Shown here one piece after another: positions 14,800 to 22,651 of a DNA stretch of 64,000 nt (its first letter is position 1; each line of letters begins with the position of its first letter). The notes under the pieces were generated by a model. That model searched no databases and was not told the origin of the DNA. It was given only the letters and a program-made list of their open reading frames with translations. Source of the DNA: an uncultured Prevotellaceae bacterium (GTDB lineage Bacteria; Bacteroidota; Bacteroidia; Bacteroidales; Bacteroidaceae). A program made the translations under genes and the position numbers. Where the stretch lies: positions 149,422 to 213,421 of the forward strand of contig ONCG01000001.1 in the NCBI GenBank assembly GCA_900316285.1, in the 5' to 3' direction.

Positions 14800-15672
14800 A
14801 TGAAGAATTTCATCACACGAACCATCACCGGCATCCTCTTTGTTGCCATCATGGTCACCGGCATCTGCCTGCGCGGCGATGCCATGATCCTGTTGTTTGC
14901 CCTCATCACCGGCCTCACCCTCTGGGAGTTCACAGGCCTCGTCAACGAACACGTCGCCGACACCACCGTCAACCGGTTCATCACCACTGTTGCCGGCGTC
15001 TATCTCTTCCTTGCCTTTGCCGGCTACTGCACCGGCATCGTGCCCCCGTCGGCCTTCATCCCCTATCTGCTCACGCTCATCTACCTGTTCATCAGCGAGC
15101 TCTACCTGAAGCAGAAGAACCCCATCCAGGACTGGGCGTACACCATGCTCTCGCAGTTGTATATTGCCCTGCCCTTCTCCATGATCAACGTGCTCAGCTT
15201 CCAGGCCGACCCACTCACTGGACAAATCGCCTACCACTGGCTGCTACCCATGAGCGTGTTCATCTTCCTTTGGGCGAACGACACCGGAGCCTACTGCGCC
15301 GGCTCCCTCTTCGGCCGACATAAGCTCTTCCCCCGCGTATCGCCCGGCAAGACGTGGGAAGGCAGCATCGGCGGAGCCGTCATCGTGCTCATCATTGCCG
15401 CTGTCATCAGCTACTTCGCTGGCTCTGACGCGTCACTCTCAACGCTCAACTCTCAACTATCAACGCTCAAATGGCTCGGCCTCGGCCTCGTTGTTGTGTT
15501 CTTCGGCACGTGGGGCGACCTCGTAGAAAGCCTCTTTAAGCGCACCCTTGGCATCAAGGACTCCGGAAACATCCTGCCCGGTCACGGTGGCATGCTCGAC
15601 CGCTTCGACTCCTCCCTCATGGCCATCCCCGCCGCCGTCATCTACCTCTACACCCTGCAGTTCCTGGGATAA
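14800..15672 (+). CDS. cdsA: Phosphatidate cytidylyltransferase
   Basis: Makes CDP-diacylglycerol from phosphatidic acid and CTP, the branch point of phospholipid synthesis in the inner membrane. The 290-residue protein has about eight membrane helices and the C-terminal signature SLFKRTLGIKDSGNILPGHGGMLDRFDS. Residues ~211-223 (DASLSTLNSQLSTL) are encoded by a TCAACTCTCAACT-type microrepeat (15434-15468) in a loop between membrane helices, an apparent in-frame insertion. The stop overlaps the next start (TAATG), so the metalloprotease is probably translationally coupled. Confidence 0.94.
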   Translation: MKNFITRTITGILFVAIMVTGICLRGDAMILLFALITGLTLWEFTGLVNEHVADTTVNRFITTVAGVYLFLAFAGYCTGIVPPSAFIPYLLTLIYLFISELYLKQKNPIQDWAYTMLSQLYIALPFSMINVLSFQADPLTGQIAYHWLLPMSVFIFLWANDTGAYCAGSLFGRHKLFPRVSPGKTWEGSIGGAVIVLIIAAVISYFAGSDASLSTLNSQLSTLKWLGLGLVVVFFGTWGDLVESLFKRTLGIKDSGNILPGHGGMLDRFDSSLMAIPAAVIYLYTLQFLG

Positions 15673-16238
15673 TGGCCATCATCATCACCTATCGCCGTAC
15701 ACGTCGCCTTTCCATGCGTATCGCACAGAATGGCGACGTGCGCGTTTCTGCCCCTATCGGCTTGGCGAAACGTGAGGTGGAAGCATTCATCGAGAAGAAC
15801 TACGAGTGGATGGAAGCGGCCCGCAAGAAGGTCGCCAATCGCCAGCAGCAGCGCCATGACTTCTATGCCCAACTGCCACTCGACACCCCTGCCCAGCGAC
15901 GCGACGCCACCCAGCGCTTGCAGACTATCGTTGCCCCATTGTTGCAACGACATGCCAGCGAGATGGGTGTGCAGCCAGCAGCCGTCACCTTCCGCAGAAC
16001 CATTTCCCGATGGGGTTCTTGCAATCACCGCACACGCCACATCTCCCTTTCTCTCTACCTCCTTTTGCTGCCCGACTGGTGCATTGAACACGTCGTCGTC
16101 CACGAGCTCGCCCATCTGCTCGTGCCCAACCACGGCCCCGCCTTCTATGCCGTCATGGACCGCCACTTCCCCCGTTGGCGCGAAGCACGTGCCGAGACCC
16201 ACCGCCTCTGTAAGTCCCAACCTACTCATTCCCAGTAG
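15672..16238 (+). CDS. YgjP/SprT-like (M48-type, DUF45) metallopeptidase
   Basis: A 188-residue protein of the YgjP family. The zinc site is HELAHLLVPNHGPAFY (HExxH plus a third His), preceded by the family hallmark RRTISRWGSCN. The N-terminal strands (ITYRRTRRLSMRI) match the family. No signal peptide is present, so it should be cytoplasmic; its substrate is unknown. The ATG overlaps the cdsA stop by one base. Confidence 0.88.
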   Translation: MAIIITYRRTRRLSMRIAQNGDVRVSAPIGLAKREVEAFIEKNYEWMEAARKKVANRQQQRHDFYAQLPLDTPAQRRDATQRLQTIVAPLLQRHASEMGVQPAAVTFRRTISRWGSCNHRTRHISLSLYLLLLPDWCIEHVVVHELAHLLVPNHGPAFYAVMDRHFPRWREARAETHRLCKSQPTHSQ

Positions 16239-16333
16239 AGAGGGGCTCAAAAAGACACCCTTTTGTTCGCATAAAAACATGCTCCTGTTCAACAGGAAGC
16301 ATGCCTTCGTGTATCCATAGCATGAACCTAGTT

Positions 16334-16553
16334 CAGTAAATTAACTTAATTTGATGAGTAAATTAACTTAATTTGCAATGTAAATTAACTTAATTTGCGC
16401 AGTAAAATAACTTAATTTACTGAATAAAATAAGTTAATTTACTGAACAATTCAAGTTAAATTACAAAACAGACTCAATTTATTTGCAAAACTGGAGTATT
16501 GCTTTGGTCCTTTAATCTCATTGCTTTAGCCACACAAAAGCATTGCGAATGGA
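16334..16553. repeat. 22-bp phased degenerate array 1 (10 units)
   Basis: Ten consecutive 22-bp units with no register slip. Units 1-5 share TAAATTAACTTAATTT or TAAAATAAGTTAATTT; units 6 and 7 diverge; units 8-10 carry TATTGCTTTGG, CATTGCTTTAGCC and GCATTGCGAATGG at the same phase. The core AAATTAA-TTAATTT is a dyad. No ORF or gene lies across it. Confidence 0.9.
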
Positions 16554-16787
16554 AGTCTGGACCACGAATAGACAAGAACATTAAATGGTTACATGATTCT
16601 GATATGACCCCAAAAAGTTGGACGATTCATTAAATGTTAATGATTGATCGCTCTATAGTAGTGAGCTCGGAAAAATATTATCTCTTTTTTTCTTGCTCTA
16701 TGGAGCCTTCATGGACAAAACAAGATAGTTTTTTGTCTTTACGGAATGAAAGTTGCGAAAAAATTTGGTGGTATCGGAAAAAGTTTG

Positions 16788-16795
16788 TAACTTTG
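16788..16795 (+). promoter_or_regulatory. -7 box of tRNA-Val
   Basis: TAACTTTG, with TTTG at 16764-16767 20 bp upstream. Confidence 0.75.
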
Positions 16796-16816
16796 CAGCC
16801 GCTAACTGAAAGAAAT

Positions 16817-16891
16817 AGGGGCGTAGCCCAGTTGGTTTAGAGCGCTGCAGTCACATTGCAGAGGTCCCCGGTTCGAGCCCGGGCGTCCCTA
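16817..16891 (+). tRNA. tRNA-Val (CAC)
   Basis: Acceptor AGGGGCG/CGTCCCT (one G-T pair), anticodon stem CTGCA/TGCAG with loop GTCACAT (anticodon CAC), and TPsiC arm CCCGG-TTCGAGC-CCGGG. CCA is not encoded. Confidence 0.9.
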
Positions 16892-16902
16892 CAACAGAAA
16901 TG

Positions 16903-16936
16903 AAGAGAAGTCACACGTGGGCTTCTCTTTTTTTTC
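16903..16936 (+). terminator. Terminator after tRNA-Val
   Basis: AGAGAAG pairs with CTTCTCT and is followed by a run of eight T. It lies before the next gene's start at 16969 and argues against the longer frame from 16900. Confidence 0.8.
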
Positions 16937-16968
16937 AACAATACCCTATTAACAGTCACAAGAAGAAG

Positions 16969-17553
16969 ATGAAAACAAAGAATCTGTTCCTGATGTGCAT
17001 CATGGCAGTGTTCATGGCCATCGGTGCTGAAGCGCAGACCAACATGGTGGGACGCGTATACCACAATGCAAACATACTGACCGGCGAGTTCGACGAAAAG
17101 TTGAAAGAGCTGGACAAGGATGTTGCGAAAAAGAAGGCAGAAACCATTGCGAAAGCCGAGAAGAAGAAAGGCCGCAAGCTCACCGCCGCCGAGCTGGCAG
17201 TGCTGGACAAAGAGTTAGAAAAGGCCATGAAGCAGGCCCGAAGCGTGATGAACGGCATGAAAACTGCCGTGACCATTGAGTTCAAGACCGCTACGCAGGT
17301 GGTGATGAAGATGGACATGAAAATTGACGACGAAGCCCTGAAGATTGCTGGTGTGAGCTGGGTGAAGCGCAAGGCTTTGAAGGCTGCCCTCGCCATTGCT
17401 CCGTCGACGGAGAAGGACACCTACGTGGTGAAGGGCAACCAGGTGATCATAGGAACGGGAAAGGACCAGGACACGATGACACTGAGTGCCGACGGCAAGA
17501 CGCTGACAGGCACGATGGACGGAAAGAAGTTCACGCTGACGCGCACAAAGTAG
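16969..17553 (+). CDS. Small exported protein of unknown function
   Basis: A 194-residue protein with a signal peptide (MKTKNLFLMCIMAVFMAIGAEA). A Lys/Glu-rich helical stretch (about residues 35-90) is followed by beta-rich segments ending TMTLSADGKTLTGTMDGKKF, which resemble the last strands of lipocalin-like domains common in Bacteroidales exported proteins. The exact family is not certain. The start at 16969 is used because an upstream frame from 16900 runs through the tRNA-Val terminator. Confidence 0.7.
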   Translation: MKTKNLFLMCIMAVFMAIGAEAQTNMVGRVYHNANILTGEFDEKLKELDKDVAKKKAETIAKAEKKKGRKLTAAELAVLDKELEKAMKQARSVMNGMKTAVTIEFKTATQVVMKMDMKIDDEALKIAGVSWVKRKALKAALAIAPSTEKDTYVVKGNQVIIGTGKDQDTMTLSADGKTLTGTMDGKKFTLTRTK

Positions 17554-17571
17554 TGCACGCCAGCGTTTTTT
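17534..17571 (+). terminator. Terminator overlapping the stop codon
   Basis: CGCTG...GCAC pairs with GTGC...CAGCG with two mismatched pairs and a loop carrying the TAG stop of the preceding gene, then six T. Confidence 0.7.
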
Positions 17572-17579
17572 CTATATTC

Positions 17580-18644
17580 CTATAGGATGGGGAGCAGGTA
17601 TTCCCAGATGAGGTCGATGTACGGCTGATAGAGCGATGACGACGTGGTGAGCACGAGCACGGCATCGCGATCGGGGAACACCATGATATACTGGCCTGCA
17701 TAGCCGTCGGCACGATAGGCGTTGTGGCGGCATATCCACATCTGGTAGCCGTAGCCCTGCACCCATTCGTTGTTATCTTTGGTGAGCCCAGCCTTCTCGA
17801 GGTCTTCGAAGCGTGTGCCCGACGGTGCCGACGGCACTTGGTAGCTGGACATCTCCTTCAGCCACTCGGCAGGCACGAGCTGCTTGCCATTCCACTTTCC
17901 TTGCTGCAGGAACAGCTGGCCCATCTTCGCCATGTCCTCGGTCGTGAGCGACAAGCCCCATCCACCGCAGTTGATTCCCTGCGGACTCTCTTCCCATTCC
18001 GGACGATTGATGTGCAGGGGTTGGAAGAGACGGGTGTCGAGATAGTCTAGAAGTTTCTCGCCGGTGACCTTCTGCACGATGGCAGAGAGCATGTAGGTAC
18101 CAACGGAATTATACAAATAGTACTCGCCGGGATTGTGCTTCACAGGCCACGAGAGGAATCCCTCCACCCAATCGATAGAGTCTCTGCGCATGCTGTTCGG
18201 CTCCTCGTCGTGACCACAGGTCATGGTGAGTAGGTCGCGAACGGTCATCGCCTTCAGATTGTCGCTCTGTTCCGCCGGCAGTTTGTCGGGGAAGAAGCTC
18301 ACGACGGGATCGGTGAGCTGAAGCTTTCCTTCGCTGATGGCGAGACCCACGGCAGTGGCGGTGAACGTCTTGCTAACGGAGAACATCGGGTGCGGAGTCT
18401 CGGCGGAGTGCCCGTTGAACCACTTCTCGAATACCACCTGCCCATGTTTCAGAATCATGATGCTGTGCAAAGTGATGGAGTCAGGTGCTACGGGACGCGT
18501 CTGCGTGGCATTCACAAATGAGTCGACTGCTGCCACGACTTCAGCGGAAGCGGTTGTTCTCGGCAGGTTGATGATTTCTTTTTCTTGTCTGCAGCCCGAC
18601 AACAGCAGCGTTGCCAATGCGCAGAGAACCATTGCTTTCTTCAT
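17580..18644 (-). CDS. Class C beta-lactamase-fold serine hydrolase, lipoprotein
   Basis: A 354-residue lipoprotein (lipobox LLSGC, Cys18). It has the serine beta-lactamase/penicillin-binding fold: SVSK (Ser89, Lys92) as the SxxK nucleophile motif and YNS in EYYLYNSVGTY as the YxN motif. Relatives are mostly DD-peptidases or esterases, so beta-lactam resistance should not be assumed. It lies tail-to-tail with the previous gene and has its own promoter at 18688. Confidence 0.87.
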   Translation of the reverse strand: MKKAMVLCALATLLLSGCRQEKEIINLPRTTASAEVVAAVDSFVNATQTRPVAPDSITLHSIMILKHGQVVFEKWFNGHSAETPHPMFSVSKTFTATAVGLAISEGKLQLTDPVVSFFPDKLPAEQSDNLKAMTVRDLLTMTCGHDEEPNSMRRDSIDWVEGFLSWPVKHNPGEYYLYNSVGTYMLSAIVQKVTGEKLLDYLDTRLFQPLHINRPEWEESPQGINCGGWGLSLTTEDMAKMGQLFLQQGKWNGKQLVPAEWLKEMSSYQVPSAPSGTRFEDLEKAGLTKDNNEWVQGYGYQMWICRHNAYRADGYAGQYIMVFPDRDAVLVLTTSSSLYQPYIDLIWEYLLPIL

Positions 18645-18687
18645 AAGGTAAAGATTGGATTGTTGATAAATCGTTGAAAAATTCGTA

Positions 18688-18695
18688 CAAATATA
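18688..18695 (-). promoter_or_regulatory. -7 box of the serine hydrolase gene
   Basis: The minus strand reads TATATTTG followed by TACG, about 44 nt upstream of the start. Confidence 0.6.
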
Positions 18696-18748
18696 GTTAT
18701 TTCTCCCTTTACTTCCAAATTTTCTGACGTGAAATAAACTTTTTTTTA

Positions 18749-18756
18749 TATCTTTG
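18749..18756 (+). promoter_or_regulatory. -7 box of the nhaC fragment
   Basis: TATCTTTG followed by CGCAG, about 38 nt upstream of the TTG start. Confidence 0.6.
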
Positions 18757-18793
18757 CGCAGTGAAACTAAAGTAAAGATTTAAAAGATAACAT

Positions 18794-19277
18794 TTGAAAC
18801 ATCTACCTCCCCCTCTTGTAGCCATCATTCCGATTGTGGTGCTCATAGGTCTGCTAGGCATAGTGATATCACTGTTTGGCAGTGACGCCCTCAGTGGTGG
18901 CAGCCAAGTGGCGCTGCTCATGGGGCTTGCCGTATGTGTGTTTATCTCGATGGTCTTCTATCGTATGCCGTGGCAAGCATTCGAGCAGCAGATAGCGAAG
19001 ACGCTGGGCGGTGTTGCAGTGACGATTCTCATTCTCTTAGCCGTGGGCATGCTGGCTGGTTCATGGATGGTGAGTGGCATCGTTCCCACCTTAATATATT
19101 ATGGTGTTCAGTTGCTGTCGCCACAACTATTCCTGTTGTGTGCCTGTGTCATCTGTGCATTGGTGTCGCTACTCTCAGGCAGTTCGTGGACAACCATTGC
19201 CACCATCGGCGTAGCCCTGTTGGGTATCAGCCACGCATTAGGCATCAACGAAGCTGTGGCGGCAGGTGCCATCATCT
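18794..19277 (+). pseudogene. nhaC: Na+/H+ antiporter NhaC, N-terminal fragment
   Basis: About 161 residues match the N-terminal part of NhaC-type sodium/proton antiporters: four or five membrane helices and the conserved ...LSGSSWTTIATIGVALLGI...AGAIISG segment. Intact proteins continue with AYFGDKMSPLSDTT and run past 450 residues. Here the similarity stops at ISG. The frame continues to 19594 only as the antisense of the next gene. The TTG start and the promoter at 18749 are intact, so an aberrant fusion could be expressed. Confidence 0.82.
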
Positions 19278-20083
19278 CTGGCCTCGGGTGTGGAATTGTC
19301 GGCAAGGGGAACATAGCAACCCGAGCCACCACCCTTGCGGATGAACCACGACATTCCAACATGCACGTCAGTAGGCAACATTTCGCCATTCGCCACAGCC
19401 TCTTTGAATGCACGATTGGCCTCATCAGCATCGAATTCCATACCTTCAGAAGATATCCAGAAGAAATACGATCCAGGCTGCCGTATGTCGTCGGGCGACT
19501 TCACACGCTCAGCTCCCGCCAATGCCGCCACTGTAGCATTTCCGGTTGCATCCACAATTTGTCGGCCGGCAATGGTTCCAACGATCCATCCTGAATCGGT
19601 TTTCTCAACGGCTGTCACCTCAGTGTTCATCACCAAATCAACACCGGCACTGCGCAGCGTTTCCTCTGCAACACGAGAATAAACTTTTGGGTCGACATGC
19701 ACACAACTCTTCATCCACTGATCCGGCTCCTGCTTGGAAAAATCCGGCAGACTGCCATTCGCTTCTTCTACCGCCTTTTTGACTAAATCCCAAACGGGCC
19801 CGGCGATAATCTGACGTCGCCAAGCATAGAAAAGGCCCATATCACAGACTTCAGCCTGCACAGTCGTGCCACCAATCCTGCTATCACGTTCAATAAGCGC
19901 AGTCCTCGCACCAGTCTTTACAGCCGCAAGTGCTGCCCCGATGCCTGCAGGACCACCACCTACAACAACGACGTCATAGGTAGCCGTTGCCTTCTCCAAG
20001 CAAGAGGTGTTCTTCCGCGGAGCCTGGGCAAAGGTCAACACGACACATACTATCAGGATGATGGTACCAACGATTCTTTTCAT
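19278..20083 (-). pseudogene. FAD-dependent oxidoreductase, truncated at the 3' end
   Basis: About 268 residues remain of an exported FAD-dependent oxidoreductase (FAD-binding Pfam12831-like). A signal peptide (MKRIVGTIILIVCVVLTFA) precedes the dinucleotide-binding motif YDVVVVGGGPAGIGAALAA and LIERDSRIGGTTVQAEV. Such proteins are usually 420 residues or more; here homology ends near 19278, where nhaC sequence begins on the other strand. The frame reads on to 19238 through antisense nhaC. The start at 20083 is chosen because the upstream in-frame ATG (20140) lies within the promoter. Confidence 0.8.
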
Positions 20084-20137
20084 GTTATGTCTTGTGTTGG
20101 AACGAAGGATTTTGGGTACATTGCAGCATTCACCCTG

Positions 20138-20145
20138 CAAAGATA
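20138..20145 (-). promoter_or_regulatory. -7 box of the truncated oxidoreductase gene
   Basis: The minus strand reads TATCTTTG followed by CAGGG. Confidence 0.65.
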
Positions 20146-20161
20146 GAACAGTTAGACTATA

Positions 20162-21439
20162 CTACTGCCGCAGATAGCGTACCATGAGTTGTGCAGCATT
20201 GTCGGGAGCAACGTCGTCGCCAAGGCGCTTTGCCACTTCGCGGTAGTCGAAGAGCATTGCCGTACGGGCATCGTGGCCAGGCAACAGGCGGCGCAGCTCG
20301 TTGCGAATGTTCTCCACAGAGAAGCGGTCGGCCAGTAGCTCTTGTACAACCTCGCGGTCGGCAATGAGGTTGACGAGCGAGATGTACTTGCACTTAATGA
20401 CGTGATTGAACGCAAAGCGGACGAGACGTGGCACGGGCGTCTTATAGCACACCACCTGCGGCACGTTGAAGAGGGCCGTCTCGAGGGTGGCGGTGCCGCT
20501 GGTGACGAGGGCGGCTGTGGCCTGCGAGAGTAGTTTGTAGGTTTGGTTCTTCACCAGCGTAACGGGCTTGCCTTCGATGAACGGTGCATAAAACGCGTCG
20601 TCGATAGCCGGGGCACCAGCCACAACAAGCTGATACTCAGTGGCATAAGGGGCTGCCGCCTCGATCATAGCAGGCAGGTTGTCCTTGATTTCTTGCTTGC
20701 GCGAACCAGCTAGGAGGGCAATGATGGGAGTCTCCCCCGACCCCTCCAACTGGAGGGGAGTCGCGCCAGCCTCGGAAGCTTCCTTCCCCTCAGTGGTGTT
20801 GAGGGAGGCTTTGTATTCTTTTACCTCATGAGCCGTGGGGTTGCCGACGTAGTGTATGGGATAGTGGTGCTTCTTTTCGTAGAAGTCTACTTCGAAGGGA
20901 AGGATGGAGAACAGCTTGTCGATGTCGCGCTTGATGCTGCGGATGCGCCACTCCTTCCACGCCCAGATTTTCGGGGAGATGTAGTAGAAGATTAACCCAC
21001 CCCCAACCCCTCCCAAAGGGAGTGGAGTTTGATTAGATTTACCTACAACATTATTAGAAAGGGAATTTTGCCCCCCCACCCTTTGGGAGGGGTTGGGGGT
21101 GGGTTCCCTTTTCACCCGCTCTTTGTGCAGATGCTTCGCGATTTTCAGGTTGAAGCCAGGATAGTCGACAAGGATGACGGCATCGGGCTTCCACTGCGCA
21201 ATGTCCTGCTTGCAGAATGCGAGGTTGCGGAAGATGGTGGGCAGGTGCATCAGCACGGGGATGAAGCCCATGTAGGCGAGTTCCTTATAGTGTCGCACGC
21301 GCGTGCCACCGACTTCAGACATGAGGTCGCCGCCGAAGAAGCGGAACTGCGCTTCGGGATCTTCTTTCTGGAGTGCCCGCATCAGATGTGAGGCATGCAG
21401 GTCGCCAGAGGCTTCGCCGACAATCAGGTAGTATTTCAT
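20162..21439 (-). CDS. lpxB: Lipid-A-disaccharide synthase
   Basis: A GT19 enzyme that joins UDP-2,3-diacylglucosamine and lipid X to form the lipid A disaccharide at the inner membrane. Family marks are YLIVGEASGDLHASHLM at the N-terminus, YISPKIWAWKEWRIRSIKRDID and the C-terminal VTSGTATLETAL...P.VVCYK. The protein has 425 residues against about 380 normally. The excess includes a 112-bp inverted-repeat element (20994-21105) encoding Pro/Gly-rich sequence just before YYISPKIWAW, and a second insert (TPLQLEGSGETP, about 20730-20800). The frame stays open throughout. surE lies upstream on the same strand. Confidence 0.93.
   Translation of the reverse strand: MKYYLIVGEASGDLHASHLMRALQKEDPEAQFRFFGGDLMSEVGGTRVRHYKELAYMGFIPVLMHLPTIFRNLAFCKQDIAQWKPDAVILVDYPGFNLKIAKHLHKERVKREPTPNPSQRVGGQNSLSNNVVGKSNQTPLPLGGVGGGLIFYYISPKIWAWKEWRIRSIKRDIDKLFSILPFEVDFYEKKHHYPIHYVGNPTAHEVKEYKASLNTTEGKEASEAGATPLQLEGSGETPIIALLAGSRKQEIKDNLPAMIEAAAPYATEYQLVVAGAPAIDDAFYAPFIEGKPVTLVKNQTYKLLSQATAALVTSGTATLETALFNVPQVVCYKTPVPRLVRFAFNHVIKCKYISLVNLIADREVVQELLADRFSVENIRNELRRLLPGHDARTAMLFDYREVAKRLGDDVAPDNAAQLMVRYLRQ
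20994..21105 (-). mobile_element. 112-bp MITE-like element with perfect 27-bp terminal inverted repeats, inside lpxB
   Basis: The arm at 20994-21020 (AACCCACCCCCAACCCC then TCCCAAAGGG) is the exact reverse complement of 21079-21105. The ~58-bp centre is AT-rich. It carries no transposase. It lies wholly inside the lpxB coding sequence, which reads through it as REPTPNPSQRVGG...PLPLGGVGGG. Half-copies and related units lie at 4889-4946, 41752-41845, in rsmA and in the helicase gene. Confidence 0.8.
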
Positions 21440-21476
21440 ATGAGGGGTTCAGAAGAGTTCTGAAGAGTTAAGAAGG

Positions 21477-21560
21477 GTTATGTAACTTCGTTCCATGACT
21501 TTTGTCACGACTCGACATAGTTGATGCAAGCATCACTCTGCTCTCGCTGCTCCAAAAGTT
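21477..21560 (-). repeat. 84-bp conserved leader repeat, copy A (before lpxB)
   Basis: On the minus strand it runs from AACTTTTGGAGCAGCGAGAG through TGATGCTTGCATCA and GAGTCGTGACAAAAGTCAT to AAGTTACATAAC. It matches copy B (38143-38225) closely and in the same orientation relative to the downstream gene. TGAC-AAAA-GTCA and GATGC-GCATC can form small hairpins. A run of (T)TAACTCTTC-type words separates it from the lpxB start. Confidence 0.8.
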
Positions 21561-21626
21561 GAGAAGGGTTGAATCCTATCTGATGGTAATCATAATTATC
21601 AATTATCCATTGTCAATTATCAACTA

Positions 21627-22508
21627 TCACAGTTTCCACTCGCGCAGATGATCCATGAAGGCATAGGCGGTGACATCCATGTGGGTGGGCGTGATGGCGA
21701 CGAAGCCGTGGTTGAGCGCCCACTGATCGGTGTCCTCGGCATCGGGCTCGTCGTTGCGGTATTGGCCCACCATCCAATAGTAGTCGTAGCCACGCGGATG
21801 CGGACGGCGCACCACCTCGTTGACCCACTGGCCATAGGTCATACGGCAGACGCGCACACCCTCGAATACCTCGCGGGCAGGGAAGTTCACGTTCAGACAG
21901 ATGCCCCTAGGCAGTCCTTCGTCGAGGACGCGGCGTACAATCTGTTGCACATAGGGGCGCAGCGGCTCAAGATTGGCATCGTAGTTGTAATAGCACGTTG
22001 AGAATGCAATGGAGGGGATGTACTTCATGCAGCCTTCCATCGCCACACCCATGGTGCCGGAATAGTGATTGTTCACCGTGGAGTTGTCACCGTGGTTGAT
22101 GCCGCCGAGGATGAGATCGGGCATGCGACCCAGACGAGCCTCAGGGAACGAGCAGTGCGAAGGGTCGTCGTGGTCGAGGCAGAACTGGTCGATGGCCAGT
22201 TTCACGGCATCGACGGGGGTACCGCTGCACGACCACACGGAGAGCGACGAATCGGGCTCTTCCTCACAGTCGGAATAGTCGTTTCTCAAGAATCGGGCAT
22301 TGGGCACGCGCTGCAGCGTGAGTGGGTCGACGGCGGTGAAAGCACACGAGAATCCGGAGCGTGGTCCGTCGGGAGCACACACCACCACATCGCCAAAGGG
22401 TCGCACCATGTCGACCAGTGCACGGATGCCATTTGCCTCGAAGCCATCATCGTTAGAGATGAGTATCAGCGGTCGGCGACCGCCCTTATTATCAGTTGTT
22501 GAAATCAT
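21627..22508 (-). CDS. surE: 5'/3'-nucleotidase SurE
   Basis: A metal-dependent nucleotidase acting on 5'- and 3'-mononucleotides. The active site ILISNDDGFEANGI is at the N-terminus, and CSGTPVDAVKLAI and DLILGGINHGDN complete it. The start at 22508 (MISTTDNKGG) gives 293 residues, somewhat longer than the usual ~250-260; the upstream frame to 22589 crosses the promoter box. surE-lpxB facing parA-parB is a common Bacteroidales arrangement. Confidence 0.93.
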   Translation of the reverse strand: MISTTDNKGGRRPLILISNDDGFEANGIRALVDMVRPFGDVVVCAPDGPRSGFSCAFTAVDPLTLQRVPNARFLRNDYSDCEEEPDSSLSVWSCSGTPVDAVKLAIDQFCLDHDDPSHCSFPEARLGRMPDLILGGINHGDNSTVNNHYSGTMGVAMEGCMKYIPSIAFSTCYYNYDANLEPLRPYVQQIVRRVLDEGLPRGICLNVNFPAREVFEGVRVCRMTYGQWVNEVVRRPHPRGYDYYWMVGQYRNDEPDAEDTDQWALNHGFVAITPTHMDVTAYAFMDHLREWKL

Positions 22509-22529
22509 ATAAAAGTATAATTTTGACTG

Positions 22530-22537
22530 CAAAAGTA
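22530..22537 (-). promoter_or_regulatory. -7 box of surE-lpxB
   Basis: The minus strand reads TACTTTTG followed by CAGTC, 21 nt before the surE start. Confidence 0.65.
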
Positions 22538-22578
22538 CGAAAAAAGGTTTAAAATACAAGATTCTCGTATAAAATTCG

Positions 22579-22586
22579 TACCTTTG
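22579..22586 (+). promoter_or_regulatory. -7 box of the parA operon
   Basis: TACCTTTG followed by CACC. A small hairpin, AAGAGC/GCTCTT (22596-22615), begins the leader. Confidence 0.7.
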
Positions 22587-22651
22587 CACCTTAAAAAGAG
22601 CCCTAAATAGCTCTTGACGGTATTTTTAAAGGTATAAAGTTAGGAAAAGAT

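Larger units (their letters stand above)
16239..16816. other. Gene-free region before tRNA-Val
   Basis: It holds a hairpin (CATGCT-CCTGT / ACAGG-AGCATG, about 16278-16303) without a T tract, the 22-bp array at 16334-16553, and the tRNA-Val promoter at 16788. A short open frame at 16634 has no family features and I do not call it. Confidence 0.7.

Noticed and set aside
16334-16553. Possible CRISPR array
   Set aside because: Units are 22 bp with no conserved repeat/unique spacer alternation, and no cas genes are nearby. The same applies to the arrays at 42621 and 60091.
16634-16840. 68-residue plus-strand frame before tRNA-Val
   Set aside because: It runs through the tRNA-Val promoter and into the tRNA gene; no coding signal.
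17580-18644. Beta-lactam resistance gene
   Set aside because: The SxxK/YxN motifs place it in the broad class C fold family, but a lipoprotein with this divergence is more likely a peptidase or esterase.
19278-19594. C-terminal half of the apparent 266-residue plus-strand ORF starting in nhaC
   Set aside because: It is the antisense of the FAD oxidoreductase gene, whose minus-strand reading gives clear family motifs.
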